A stretch of 64,000 nt of DNA from Orobanche coerulescens (GCA_033398695.1 CM065815.1:7248501-7312500), one strand, 5' to 3'; shown: positions 45,887 to 58,327, numbered from the stretch's first letter. Notes: a model not told the origin generated them from the letters alone. Numbers and translations: made by a program.

Positions 45887-48800
45887 TGTAATACCCGTAA
45901 TTTCGATTTCCGGTAATTTCTTTTTTCGGCGGAAGTCCGTTTGACGACTCGCTCATGACCATTTCGTCATTCTGAGAATGATTAATTATGCACTTTTTGT
46001 CATTCGAGTTCGTTTCGGTGTCGTTTTGTTGAGTTCCGTGCTTTTTGGCGACTTTTCCGCACTTGAGTTCGATTCTTGCGAATCTCGTTCGAAACTGCTG
46101 TTTCGAGTTTCCCGTAAGTCCATTTAACTTTGTTAGACGTGTTGTGAACTTCGATTTGGTTACTCGATCACGTATCGTGATTTTCGGGCGTTTTTGGCCA
46201 TTTTGTAATTTACCCAAAGTTATGGGTATCCGTATTTGTAATTGTTGTCTCGACCCGTTTCTTGGTCGCGTATGATTAATTATTGCATTATGTTTTCATT
46301 TCGGGTCGTTGATGTTGTCCGCGAAATTTTCGTCATGTTCGTTCCGTGCGTTTTCGGAAATCGAGTCGTCGAGCCCTGGTGTTCGAGCACTGGCCGGACG
46401 GTTGCGGGGCCCAGCCGGACGATTGCGCACCGCCGGCCGGACAGTGCGGCAGAACCGCGTAAGCGCCACGCTGGCCGGAAGGTCGCCTTCTTAACCGACA
46501 GATGTAGCGCACGCTATCGGCCGCCTAACGCACGTGCTCGGGTGCAGGCGGTGGAGTCTGGGGTTACGGAATCGGGTAGGCTCGGCGGGTAGCGCCTTGC
46601 AAGCCGATCGCTGCGCCCTTCGACCGATGGGTAGCGCGCTTCTGACGGAAGGCGTCACGCGCTACAGCAGTCGATGAGGCGTGGGGTTACGGATTGCGGC
46701 ACAGGCGAGAAGCGCCTAGCTTCGTGACTAGCGCACGCTAGTCCGGCCCAGTATAAATATGGCAGAGTAGCCTCATTTTCACTCATTTTTCATTTCCTTT
46801 CTTTCCGATCCGCGACTGGAGCTTCGGAGGTGACGAAGGCATGTTGTTTAACAACAAATCCACGAAGTTCGTGAGTTCATAACATCAATCAATCATCTGT
46901 TATCATCCTTTGATCCAGCGAATCAAGGTAGTCTTCCTTAGAACCCTAATTTCGTGAATTTGGGGTTTTTTGCATTTTTGTCCGATTCGTTCCGTGTTGT
47001 TGATTAATTCATGATGGGTATGATTAATCTTGTTAGTATTCTTATGTTTAACATCATTTAATCCATTGTTCTTCGTCGAATCGAAGTATATTTCTTGACT
47101 TCCTTCGAATCGACTTTTTGGGGGATTTGTTCTTGATTTTGTTTTCCATCCATTTTTGATGGATCGATTATGGTTAAATGATGTTGTTAAACATATTCTA
47201 TGGATTGTATATCCATATTTCATCTTGGAATTCCATTTTCGTGTTTTGACGGGACGAATCGTGTTCTTGGCCGTTTTGGGGGAAATCCTTGAACTTTCGT
47301 CATTTGTTCTTTGAATTCAGCGGCTTTGGGTCGTACTTTGGAATTCATTTTCGTTGTTATTGTTTTCGTTCGTAGTTCATTGTTGCGGATTGTCGTTCGG
47401 TGGAGTCGGCGAGTTCGTAGTCGGTTCGTGCCAACCTACTTCGGCCGATTCTCCGAGTTGTGGTTATTCGAGGCAAGTATCTTGCCCATACATTACGTGT
47501 TTTGTGGATATATTAGTTGGTAATTTACGATACGTGATTTATGAATGTCTATAATTAACTTTCAAAGGAATTGATATGCTTTTCAATACTTCCTTAGAAG
47601 ATGACTCGTATGATTTCGTTGTTAAATATGCTTGTCTAAGTATGTGTGGGGTATCGTTTTGTGTGATTATGACGTTGTAGATTTATAGCTTAACCTTTCC
47701 TTGAGATATGTATGGAACATATGCATATTGATGATCCTGTGTCATTGTGTCGTTCGGCGTGGTTGGATAGGTATTTTCCCTCGTTGCCATGTTATTGGTA
47801 CTAGTTGCATCGTTGAAATTCTAGCATGAATCGTATCGTTACTTGGTCGTGAGTATATATTGGATGAACTGGCCATTCTAGTAAGGTACCTCGACTATAT
47901 ATACTGTGATTGACCTTCGAGGCTTGTGGTTTGCAACTGTGATTTTGGAACGTGTGTGTGTGTTGTTCCTTCCACCCGGAGTGTTCGACGGGATGTCTGG
48001 GGGTCGATACTAAGGGGTACGGCCACAGAAGTGGACTTGGGTGCGTGTGTGGTTGAACTTCCACCCGGAGTGTCCGACGGGATGTCTGGAGGTCGATACT
48101 AAGGGGTACGGCCGCGGAAGTGGTTTTCCACCCGGAGCGTTCGACGCGGCGTCTGGGGGCCGATACTAAGGGGTACGGTTGCGGGTTACCAGGTGTAGTT
48201 TTCATCTTGAGGATGATGTTGATGTTTTCGTTAATTGTGATATTGTCCAGAGTATCACAATGCTTTGTGCTCGGGGTCGAGAGACATTATATATCGAGTC
48301 TTGGTGCTTGGCTAAAATGGCATAAGAATAATGTGTTGTGTGTAATGTGTCCTTGTAAGTGAATTGCAGTGGATGATCGGGTTGTAGGCCCTGTGTTTTT
48401 TGACCGGAATGGTTGGGTCGTGGACCCCGTGTTTTGTTAACGGATTTGCATTTTGGAAAATGAACTTTGGGGCTGTGACCCTAAATGACTTTCGAGGAAT
48501 TAAGGACATTTCAATTTCAAATGTTTTCAAAACTCCCGAGATTTGGAAGTGTTTTCAAAGTGCTTACTTGATTCGTTTCTGCTTTCAAGACTTGAACTAT
48601 TTTTAACTAAATATATCTCGGGAAGTCTTTCGTTGTATTCTTGGAATGTGTTGTGTATGGCTCGTTTTTGCACTTTATACTTGCACTAGCAAAACAGTGG
48701 AGTTTTGCTAACCCCCGAGTAATCGGGGGGTGGATATCTGTATTGTGTCCAGGTACATGCAGGTTTTCGGGAGCAAGACACAGGATCGGTACGAGGAATG

Positions 48801-49087
48801 ATGAAAGACGAATGATACTAATCACACGAAGGCCAGTTTTGGGTTAAGTTAGTCGAAGTCCATTGCGTTGTCTTTTCCGCTGTCTTATTGTTCGTTGTTG
48901 TAAGTATTTTACCCTTGCGTGAGTATGAGTCTGGATGAGTTTATGTATTTTTATTTGTAAGTCAGTGACGATTATTTTGATTCATCGGTATGTAATGTAA
49001 TGCGTTGTTTTGATGTCTAGCCTGGTGGATCCTCACGGAGAGGGTCTGCGGCGTGTAATATTCCCGGTTCGATCTGGGGGTGTTACA
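45887..49087 (+). repeat. LARD 3' LTR
   Basis: Same order as the 5' LTR. The segment 46390-46740 (palindrome region) has many more indels than the rest of the LTR, which is otherwise nearly the same as the 5' copy. Confidence 0.88.
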
Positions 49088-50513
49088 GATTCTCCGCGTT
49101 GTTCTTATTCGAGGCAAGTACCTTGCCCATACTATTCTTGTTTTGTGGATATGATAATTGGTGATCGTCTTAGTGTGTTTGTTTGTTTGTTTGAAATGAG
49201 TTTTCAAAATATTCGACTAGCCTCGTTAAAGGCTCACTTTCGAAACGCGTGTGTTTTGTAAATTGTGTGGGTTGTAAGTGACTACGTGAATCCTTTGGAT
49301 ATGTTTGGTGTTGATGTTGCGCTTGATAATGCGTGTGTACGTATATTGCTTCTTTCGGTGCGTTATGGTTTGACGTGGTGTTTTGCTAAATGTTTGATGC
49401 CTCTTGACGAATTGTTTGGATATCCTTGGTGTGATATCTTACTTGTGCTTGATTATTTCGCGGCCAGCCCGGGAGGGTCCGACGGGGCCTCGGGTGGGAT
49501 TCGTGGCTTCGTCCCGGTCCTAGGTGACGTGTGGTGCTTGATTATTTCGCGGCCAGCCCGGGAGGGTCCGACGGGGCCTCGGGTGGGATTCGTAGCTTTG
49601 TCCCGGTCCTAGGTGACGCGTGGTGCTTGATTATTTCGTGGCATCTCTACGGGTGCGTGTGTATATTTTGTGAACGTGTTTGCTCACATCGGGAGGGTTC
49701 GACGGGGCCACGGAGGGAGTCCAATGGTTTTGCCCTGGATTCACGAGTGAAACTTCATGGGTGCGTGTGTATTTTATGTCCGTCGAGGACACATGACGTG
49801 GGTTTTAACCCTGTGAATTGTTGTCGATTTTCTATTTGCGAAAACAAAAACCTTTGGGCTGTGACCCCTGTTGATTTTGGAAAGAGAAGGATTCGGTAAT
49901 CCTAAATTGTTTTCTATTAAAACTCTCGATGGCATTTTAAACCATTTTATAAATTGTTTTCCCTTGAATTGCGACCTTTCGGTTTTAGAATGTTTTACCA
50001 AACTCTTGCCTCGGGAAGTACTTTTCGTTACGTTTGGATCTTTGAGGATTCCTGGTTATTATTGTTCTTGGAACTTGTATTGTATGGCTCGTATTTTTGC
50101 ACTTTGTATTTGCACTAGCAAAACAATGGAGTTTTGCTAACCCCCGAGTGTTCGGGGGTGAATGTCTGTTTTTGCATTCAGGTTTGGGAGCATAACACAG
50201 GGTCGGCACGAAGGATGATGAAAGAGGAACGATACTAATCACACGAGGATCCGTATGATGTCATTGGTTTAGATGTATTTTTATTTCCGCTGCAGTATTC
50301 TTTCCCGTTGTACGGGAGTGTGTTGTATTCGACCCTTGCGTGGGAATGTATGTGTTTGAGTTGTATGTATTTATTGAAAGATTAAATCGGTCTACTGAGT
50401 CATTTTAGCTTTAAAGGTATTGTTGAGATGTTCGGTGTTGTTACCAGCCTGATAGATTTTTGAGGAGATGGTTTACGCCATGTAATATCCCTGAGCGGAT
50501 TGGGGATGTTACA
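49088..50513 (+). repeat. Older Tekay-type LTR, right piece
   Basis: Continues 31015-31057 after the LARD. It has the GC donor-like GAG|GCAAGT at 49113, three to four tandem repeats of a ~91-bp unit with GGGAGGGTCCGACGGGGCC (49460-49747), the stem-loop AGCAAAACAATGGAGTTTTGCT (in two halves, near 50115), the acceptor-like CATTCAG at 50181 and the terminal GGGGATGTTACA. It has diverged from the LARD LTR and so is a separate, older family member. Confidence 0.8.
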
Positions 50514-50596
50514 AATGAACCCTATATGAAGGTCCTTACACCCTAAATATAGAACACACCAATACCGTATCATATATGTTGTGTACGTATTAACTA

Positions 50597-50847
50597 CTCC
50601 CTCCGTCCCGCCCAAAGGTTTACATTTCTATCAAAAAGTAGTCATTTTAGTAAGTTTACATATATCACTTTTTACAATCAAATCAAACAATCACTTTTTA
50701 CTTTTTAATCTCCACCACTCATTCATCATCAATATTTTTTATTTTTTAATCTCTACCACACATTTAACCATCATTACTTATATCAATCATTACCTAAAAT
50801 ACACCAAATATACACTCTCTGTCAACCTTTGGCTGGTACAGAGGGAG
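50597..50847. mobile_element. Stowaway-type MITE
   Basis: About 250 bp between TA dinucleotides. The ends are CTCCCTCCGTCCCGCCCAAA and the inverse of TTTGGCTGGTACAGAGGGAG, the CTCCCTCCGT-type terminal repeats of Stowaway MITEs. The inside is AT-rich with no coding. The right TA was moved to 52023 by the hAT insertion. Confidence 0.8.
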
Positions 50848-52014
50848 TATGGGTGAAAACGGATCGGATACGGGCGGATAGTGCTCTTCCCGTATCCTAA
50901 CCCATATTTTTCTCTCGGATTCGGAGTCGGATACGGGAAGGCCGGATACGGATACGAATTCGGATTATTCGGGATACGGACACGGGACGGATACGGGGAC
51001 GATTCGGGCGGATTCGAATAAATATAATATGATCATTCGTGTCATACAAAAATCGTTTGGAAGTGATTGCTGCATATAAAAAATCTAACTACACAATATT
51101 TCATAAAAGTTATATTGCAAACTATAGTAATTTTTTAAAAATCGTTTTATAATAAGGTTCCTCATTTTTACTTATTCATCTCCCATAAAAACATAAGCTC
51201 CATACTTAGCAACGACTAAAAGTGGTAATTTAACTGTTTTTAACAATTATTATAATATATATAATTGCCCCTCTATTTACTTGAATAGAATATTTCTTTT
51301 AAAAATACATTTCATATGAAATAAATAGCTTATAAGTTAGTATTAAAGTGTTTGGCTAATACATTTCTTTTAAAAAATATTTTTTTCAGAAAATAATTTT
51401 TTTTTCGAAATATAATTTTTTTATTTTTCGCTAAAAGTATTTTTTTATTTTTTCAAAAAATATAAAAATCCAGAAACTTATTTTATTTTTTCCAGAAAAT
51501 AATTTTTTTCGAAAAAATATTTTTTTCATTTTTTTCGAAGAAATAAAAATTTTCCATAAATAATGTTTTTTTCGAAAAGATAATTTTTTTACTAGAAAAT
51601 ATTTTTATTTTCGAAAACTAATATATTTTTCCAGAAAATACTTTTTTTGAAAAAAAATATTTTTTTTCTTGAAAGCTTGAAAATTTATTACACTGAAGTC
51701 CAAAAGTGTTATATATATATATATATATATAATAAAGTATATTTAAAATTTAAAAATATGGATATCCAGATTTATTATCCAGATTGGTATCCGGATTTAT
51801 TATCCGGATTGGTATTCGGATAATATCCGATAAAATATGGGAAAACTCGGATACGGGCGGATATTGCATTATCCGAATTCGAACCCGTATTCGAATTCAA
51901 CTATCCGGATCCGTATCCGAATTCGACCGGATACCTATTTTTCATCCCAAATTCGATCCCGATCGGATACGGCTCCGGATCGAGCGGGAAATATCCGCCC
52001 AGTTTTCACCCCTA
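50848..52014. mobile_element. Non-autonomous hAT-type element
   Basis: 1167 bp with ends TATGGGTGAAAAC and GTTTTCACCCCTA (inverted repeats) and an 8-bp duplication agagggag at 50840-50847 and 52015-52022. The subterminal parts repeat GGATACGG/CCGTATCC words, as in widespread plant hAT derivatives. The middle (51300-51680) is A/T homopolymer-rich with TTTTTTC repeats. No transposase is visible. Confidence 0.85.
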
Positions 52015-52274
52015 AGAGGGAGTATTACGTTGTGTTCTGCGTTATGCAGTGTAAATTATATTTCTTTCCCTTTCCGACCAAATTAATAAAACAATAAGTT
52101 AAAAGCGGAAAAGATGGAAAACTCGCCTTGAATCTGAATCTCACAGTATCCCTGAACTGCAGATCTTCAAGAAAAATACAGCACATATACATACCACTGT
52201 GTGTGTGTAAAAGAAAATGAGATTGAGATCTTGAGAAGCTGTTGTCCTACTTTCAAAGAAGAAACCATATCGAT
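52015..52274 (+). promoter_or_regulatory. Leader and proximal promoter of the QUA3-like gene, with two short uORFs
   Basis: 260 bp between the hAT element and the start codon. Two small upstream ORFs of five codons each are present, 52114-52131 and 52217-52234. A CT/GT-rich stretch lies around 52195-52210. No clear TATA box is seen except weak TTATAT near 52057. Whether the uORFs are in the mRNA depends on the transcription start, which cannot be seen. Confidence 0.45.
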
Positions 52275-55200
52275 ATGGGCCTGTTAAATCTTCAATCCTC
52301 AAAGCACCGCCACGCCCGACAATGGCGTCTGCTGGATATAATCACATCAGCCTTCTTCGGCGCCGTTCTACTCTTCTTCCTTTTAGTATTCACTCCGCTC
52401 GGAGACTCGTTAGCGGCTTCGGGACGGCAGACGCTGCTGCGTTCGGATCCGCGCCACCGCGGGAGGCTGGTGGCGCAGGTGGAGCTTGGGCGGCAGGCAG
52501 CCGCGATTGATGCCTGCCCAGCTGACATGGTGGATCACATGCCCTGTGAGGATCCCAGAATCAATAGCCAGCTCAGCAGAGAGATGAATTTTTACAGGGA
52601 GAGGCATTGTCCTCGGCCGGAGGATACGCCGCTTTGTTTGATACCGCCGCCGGAAGGGTATAGGGTTTCGGTCCAGTGGCCCGAAAGCTTGCACAAGGTA
52701 ATTTTTTTCTAACAACTGGTTATTCATTTAGTGATTCTGTAAATCATTGTGAAAGACTCAATATTTTGTTGTTTTTAGGAAATTCATTGCATTATCAAAG
52801 TTAGGGCATTGGATTTAGAAGTTCACCTTTTACTTGATATGTTTGGAGCTTGAATGTAGCCTTTTTTTGTTGAGATGTTCAGAATTCGTCCTTTGCAATG
52901 CAATGGCGTAAAAGAAAAAAAAAAACTGAATCTTGCGCCTGAATTTTGCGTTTGTGTCTGTAGTATGAATCTACTGCCCCATGTTACTCATCTTTATAAT
53001 TGTATACATCCAGGATGGATTCAGGATTTAAAGTATGGGTGAGCCGTTCGCTCAAAGAAATATCACCAATAAAAATTTAATGGACATCACCAACAATACC
53101 AAAACAAAAGGACTGATTGATAGCTGAAACGGAAAAAGACGTAGTTGGTTCCACATCTTTAAAAAAAATTTCTTGTTGCTAAGCTAAAATGGATGGCCAT
53201 TCGGCGAGTTTTCTTGATCAACCGATGGATTTCAAAAGGGCGCTGATATTACAAAAGAAAAACACATTTTTTGATTGCATACAAGGTATGTGCAGTCCAG
53301 GGTGGGCTAATCGAACGGTTGTATTCAGCCAGTCAAATAGTTATATTGGGCAGTTTACGGTTCTGTAAATGTCTCTTAATTCTACTATTCGGTTCCAAGA
53401 CAATTTATCTTTGCCTTTGTGGAGATTCTAACATCTCTTTATCTCGGACAGCATAAATGACTTCCAAATCATCAAATATACGCATATTGGGCAGCTAAAA
53501 TGGATTTCGATCCTTTTTGTACATATTAAATGTATGCAGTCCACTGTGGTCCTTCATAAATGTCTTTAGGTTTATTTTTGTTAATTCTGCATGAATAATC
53601 GAGTCATAACTCAAAACCTGCAAGAAAAAAAAAATCAAGAACGGATAAGTAGATAAGAAAGTAATACACCTCACTTCGCACACATTTAAAAAGGACTACA
53701 CAATGGCCTGCATATATTTAGTGTATACAAAAGGGTTGAGATTTGTTTTAGCTGCCCAAGATATGTGTATTTGATGATTTGAAAGTCATATATGCTCCCC
53801 GGAATAAAGAGCATTGAGACTCTAAAGAAAGACAGCTGTTATAGGAAATAAATTTTCTTTTGGTGGGATAATTATTTATCTCGTTTCAGCAATTGATGCA
53901 TAATTTTCACTTTTTACTGCCCAATAAACAATCAATTGCCATTAAGAGACAATTCCCGAACCGTGAACCGACCAATATAACTATTTGATTACCGACCCTC
54001 CGTATGCACCCGTAAATGTTTTAAATGTTGAATGATGGTTTATTGCATTATGGGTATATATTTTGTAGAGTGCTATTGTTGGTTCTTATACATGGAATGC
54101 ATTTGGCTTTATACTCATCTAAATCAATTATATACCTATATGTGTTAGACCCATAGCATAGATCCTTTGCCTCTAAAGCTTTCAAGCTGCTAATTTCTTA
54201 TTTCCTTTTTTTTTTTTTTTTTTTTTTGGTGAAAGCTCTTTTAGAGTTACTACTCAGATTTGGCTTCCACGATCATTACTTATTAATGTTTGTTTTACAG
54301 ATATGGCATGGTAACATGCCTTACAATAAAATAGCCGATAGAAAAGGCCACCAAGGATGGATGAAAAAGGAAGGTCCATATTTCATATTTCCAGGCGGCG
54401 GCACAATGTTTCCAGATGGGGCAGTACAATATATCGAAAAACTTAAACAGTATATTCCTATTGCTGGAGGGGTTTTGAGGACAGCTCTTGATATGGGATG
54501 TGGGGTAAAAAATTATCCCTTGTTTCCATTTAGCTCTTAATGATAATGCATCTTTTGGAAAAATATCTTAGTGGGTTCTTTTGTAGGTCGCTAGTTTTGG
54601 CGGGTACATGCTTGCTGAAGACATTTTAACTCTTTCTTTTGCTCCAAGAGATTCACACAAAGCACAGATACAGTTTGCTTTGGAAAGAGGAATACCGGCA
54701 TTTGTTGCCATGCTGGGCACGCGTAGACTTCCGTTCCCCGGTTTCTCTTTTGATTTGGTGCACTGTTCTCGGTGTTTAATTCCTTTTACTGCATATAGTG
54801 AGTCCTCGTCTTAATGATTTTCTACTACCTCTATGGAAACTAGTATCATGGTTATTTACAAAAATATCCTTGATTTCTGTCCAATGCTCTAATTGGACCA
54901 AAAAAGAAACCCACTCAGTTTTACTTTTAAAATTACAAAAACCATCCTTGAGGTTATACACTCTCATCTTAACATTACGAAAGGTTGGGGCTATTTGTAA
55001 TATTTTAAAACCTTGAGTGCTGTAGTTGTAATATATTTGACTGTTTCAGCAAACTTTATCATGTCAACTAATGATTGGCCCAAAATGTAAACAGAACCAA
55101 GCCTCAAGGGTGTTTTTGTAATTTTCAAAGTGTTCTGTTTTTATTTTTTGGGTATATATATTCCAAAAGTCGGTGGTCGTTTTTTGTAATTATCCTTATT

Positions 55201-58200
55201 GAATATCACAAATGCCCTTTAATTATTACAGACGTCCTCTTGAGGTTTCCGATTTGCTTAATGAAACCCCCACTCTTGACGTGCAATTTGTAAAATAGAA
55301 ACAACTTTCAGGGGTGGTTAATTTAATTTATACTTTCATAATTTTATCACATATATATGTAGCAATAAACAATAATAATTGTTTTGCAGATGCAACATAT
55401 TTTCTTGAAGTTGATAGATTACTTCGCCCGGGAGGTTACCTGGTCATCTCGGGACCTCCTGTACAGTGGTCTAAACAAGACAAGGAATGGGCTGATTTGC
55501 AAGCTGTAGCCAGATCATTGTGCTACGAGCTCATCGTTGTAGATGGGAACACAGTCATCTGGAAAAAGCCTATCAGGGATTCATGCCTTCCCAATCAAAA
55601 TGAATTCGGGCTTGACTTGTGTCCTGAATCCGATGACCCGAGCTTTGCATGGTAATAGTGAATGAGAGCTGCAAACTACGAACCAAATGTTCGCGAACAA
55701 AAGCTCGTTCGAGTTCGATTAAGGCTCATTTATTTAATATTCGAGTCAAACTCGAACAAAAAATTATGTTCCTTTATTAATCGAACGAACACAAGTTTGT
55801 TCGCGAACATCATCGAGCGTTCGCGAACATTATGTAATTGTATTGTCAGAATTATATTAAGAATATAATATTTTTTACTAAAAATTATTTAACTTAAAAT
55901 GTATTTTTTTTTTCTTTCCAGAAGTTCCTGAATTGGAGCTCGAACAATTCCATCTCAGAGTTAATAGAACAATTCGAATATGTTCGTTAAATTAAACGAG
56001 TCGAACACAAACGAACTCGAACTTTACGAACAACTAAACGAACGAACTCGAACAGCGTTCGAGTAATTAGTCGAACTCGAGCTCGAAATCCCTAAGCTGA
56101 GTTCGACCCGACCCAATTACAGCCCTACGTGCATCACATGCCTTTCTCATTACTTATCTGGGATGTTACAAAATCTACCATTGAGGTTTGTTCCAATTAC
56201 AAAAACATATCCAGATGATTCCAAAAATTACAAAAACCACCATGAGGTTTACATTTGCCTTATACTTTCCACCCACCGTAGATGAGCTAACGAAACTGGT
56301 GATATTGTCAAATATTTTTGCAGTTGAATCCCTCAACATTCTTAGACATTATAAACAACCCCAACTTTCCATATTTGATGATATCTGCCAATTCTGTCAT
56401 GCAGACTAGTGGTTGGGGCATAATGTAAGAAGATAAAACTTCAAGGGTAGTTTCTATAATGTTTAAAATTATCGTGGATAGTTTTATGTAATTATCTCTA
56501 TTTATTTTAGGTATTCACTTATCTGGGCTTATCCACTACCCCATTGACATTTGTTCTTTAAGAAATTGCATCCCTCTTATTTGTTAGGTAAATTCAAACC
56601 TCAGGGGAATGTTTTACACTTGGATATTTGTAACTAAAAAAAGTTAACTGGAATTTTTTTTAATTGTGAAAAACTTCAGGGGTAGTTTTTGTAATTATCC
56701 CTATTATTAGTAGTACATTATTATTATATGCTTCTGGCAACAATAGATTTTAACCGCACACATGTACAGGTACATCAAGTTGAAGAAATGCGTGAGCCGG
56801 ACATCTTTGATCAAGGGAGAATATGCTGTCGGGACGATTCCAAAATGGCCACATAGATTGACGACGGCCCCCGCAAGGGCTAGTGTGATGAGAAACGGAA
56901 TAGACGTGTATGAGGCCGATAAGAGAAGGTGGGTTAGAAGGGTCGCTTACTACAAGAACGCATTGAACGTACAATTGGGAACTCCATCTATACGGAATGT
57001 CATGGACATGAACGCGTTCTTCGGAGGGTTTGCGGCTGCAATAGTGTCCGATCCTGTTTGGGTTATGAATGTTGTTCCTGCTCGAAAGCCTACGACTCTT
57101 GATGTTATTTATGATCGAGGGCTTATTGGAGTTTACCATGATTGGTAAATGGAAATACTATTTTTTTCCATACCTATTCTTTTTCCTAGTGCCATCCGAC
57201 CTCTGTTTCTTTTTGCTTGCAATCAGTTGACTTTTGCATTATTCATATGTTAATCTTTTGATCGTGCTTTCTCCTACTAATATAAAAACAAATGTTACTA
57301 TGTAAGATGTTGTTGGATTTTTCTTTTCAAATACTCATTATTTTATCATAATTTTTACTAATATATATTTCAAGATATTAAAGGTCATAGACTCAAACTT
57401 TCATTGAACAACGTGATTTGACTTGTTAGAAAAAACGGAGGTTAGTATTTTGATATAAACCTTATTTGCTGTTATGAATCTGTAAAATGCATAAAAAAAT
57501 GATGTTATAAGCTCTCAAAATGAGATGTTGATCTTACTATAACAGCATTATTCGGTTTATACTACTCTACTCTATGTTACTCAGACTCGGGTACTCGTGT
57601 CGGACTCGGGTGTGTATCCAAGATCGGCTATTTTGTGAAAATTTTCCTTGATTTTGGCCCAAAATGAGGTGTCGGAGTGTCATATCCATGCCGGAGTGTC
57701 GTGAATCTGACATAAGTACTTAAGGTGAGACGAAGAGTCTGAGCAACATAGGTTTTAATTACAAAATTGTAATCAACTGTTACTCTTTTGTACACTGTTT
57801 GTTGCTATGCTTGCAGGTGTGAGCCCTTCTCTACGTATCCTCGTACTTATGATTTAATTCATGTAGCTGCTATAGAGTCTCTTATTAAGGATCCCAGTTC
57901 TGGACATAACAGGTATTCTTTACCTTCTTTATGAGTGGAACTCTCCATTTTTCTGAGAAAATTTCACACAAGTGATTCCTTATAGTTTCATCATCTTTGA
58001 AATCAACGGCAGAAAATGTTTATTTTTATTTTTATCTGGGATAATACAGAAATTTTTCTCGATCTTTTTTTTTGCCCCATTTAACCAACGGGACTCAACT
58101 GCAGGTGTAATCTTGTAGACTTGATGGTGGAAATTGATAGAATCTTGCGGCCTGAAGGCACTGTTATCGTTCGAGATTCACTTGAAGTGATCGACAAAAT

Positions 58201-58327
58201 AGAACACATCTCTCGTGCCATAAGATGGGCATCTTCTATACACGTCAAAGAACCCGAGTCGCATGGCAAGGAGAGAATTTTGGTAGCAACCAAGAAACTA
58301 TGGAAGCTTCCTTCCGCATCACACTGA
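52275..58327 (+). CDS. QUA3: QUASIMODO3-like Golgi pectin methyltransferase, 7 exons
   Basis: Exons: 52275-52697, 54301-54504, 54587-54797, 55390-55651, 56770-57144, 57817-57912, 58105-58327; all introns are GT-AG and the frame is open for 597 codons, as in Arabidopsis QUA3 (about 600). I start at the ATG giving [17 protein letters not shown], which fits QUA3; an upstream in-frame extension has no ATG. Residues 17-42 hold a short cytosolic tail and one membrane anchor (type II, Golgi). The luminal domain (putative S-adenosylmethionine-dependent methyltransferase, DUF248) has [14 protein letters not shown], the SAM motif LDMGCGVASFGG (about 204-215), [24 protein letters not shown] and [14 protein letters not shown]. 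In the family it methyl-esterifies homogalacturonan for the cell wall. It is the only intact host gene here, bordered by an hAT element upstream. Confidence 0.95.
53289..54013. repeat. Large imperfect inverted repeat inside intron 1 of the QUA3-like gene
   Basis: Left arm about 53289-53553 and right arm about 53694-54013 are inverted copies: TCAAATAGTTATATTGG at 53333-53349 is exactly matched in reverse at 53972-53988, and CCAAATCATCAAATA with GGGCAGCTAAAA near 53464-53500 in reverse at 53750-53790. The loop is about 140 bp. It looks like a foldback element; in the pre-mRNA it would form a long hairpin. Confidence 0.8.
54850..55205. repeat. MITE-like sequence in intron 3
   Basis: Contains AATTACAAAAACCATCCTTG at 54931 and, inverted, GGGTGTTTTTGTAATTTTCA near 55108 and TTTTTTGTAATTATCC near 55175. 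These words occur in a common plant MITE class and are also in intron 4 (56150-56705). Exact ends are not clear. Confidence 0.5.
55663..56127. mobile_element. hAT-like non-autonomous element at the start of intron 4
   Basis: Rich in TTCGCGAAC, CGAACTCGA and TCGAGCTCG words, with the right end TTACAGCCCTA and a weak left counterpart TGAGAGCTGCAAAC. This composition is typical of plant hAT derivatives. I find no target duplication. It begins 11 bp after the intron 4 donor (55652). Confidence 0.5.
56150..56705. repeat. MITE-like sequence in intron 4
   Basis: TTACAAAAACATATCC near 56197 and ACAAAAACCACCATGAGGTT near 56228, with GGGGTAGTTTTTGTAATTAT near 56679 inverted at the other side. Same class as in intron 3. 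No coding. Confidence 0.55.
57572..57751. mobile_element. Short MITE-like element in intron 5
   Basis: 180 bp with inverted ends CTATGTTACTCAGACTC and GAGTCTGAGCAACATAG (two mismatches, one each arm aligned). The inside has CGGACTCGGGTG. No coding capacity. Confidence 0.7.

Larger units (their letters stand above)
31058..49087 (+). mobile_element. LARD: non-coding LTR retrotransposon, carrying Tekay-2
   Basis: LTRs of 3243 and 3201 bp (31058-34300, 45887-49087) are flanked by gattc at 31053-31057 and 49088-49092. Its own internal region is only 34301-36508 plus 45711-45886 and has no gag or pol. It keeps a well-matched primer site and the same inverted repeat plus purine tract as Tekay-1, which are the cis parts needed for copying. 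It is therefore a large retrotransposon derivative that relied on enzymes of a coding relative. Confidence 0.85.

Noticed and set aside
52242..52274. Upstream in-frame extension of QUA3-like exon 1
   Set aside because: It starts with TTG, not ATG, and QUA3 proteins begin at the MGLLNLQ-type methionine.
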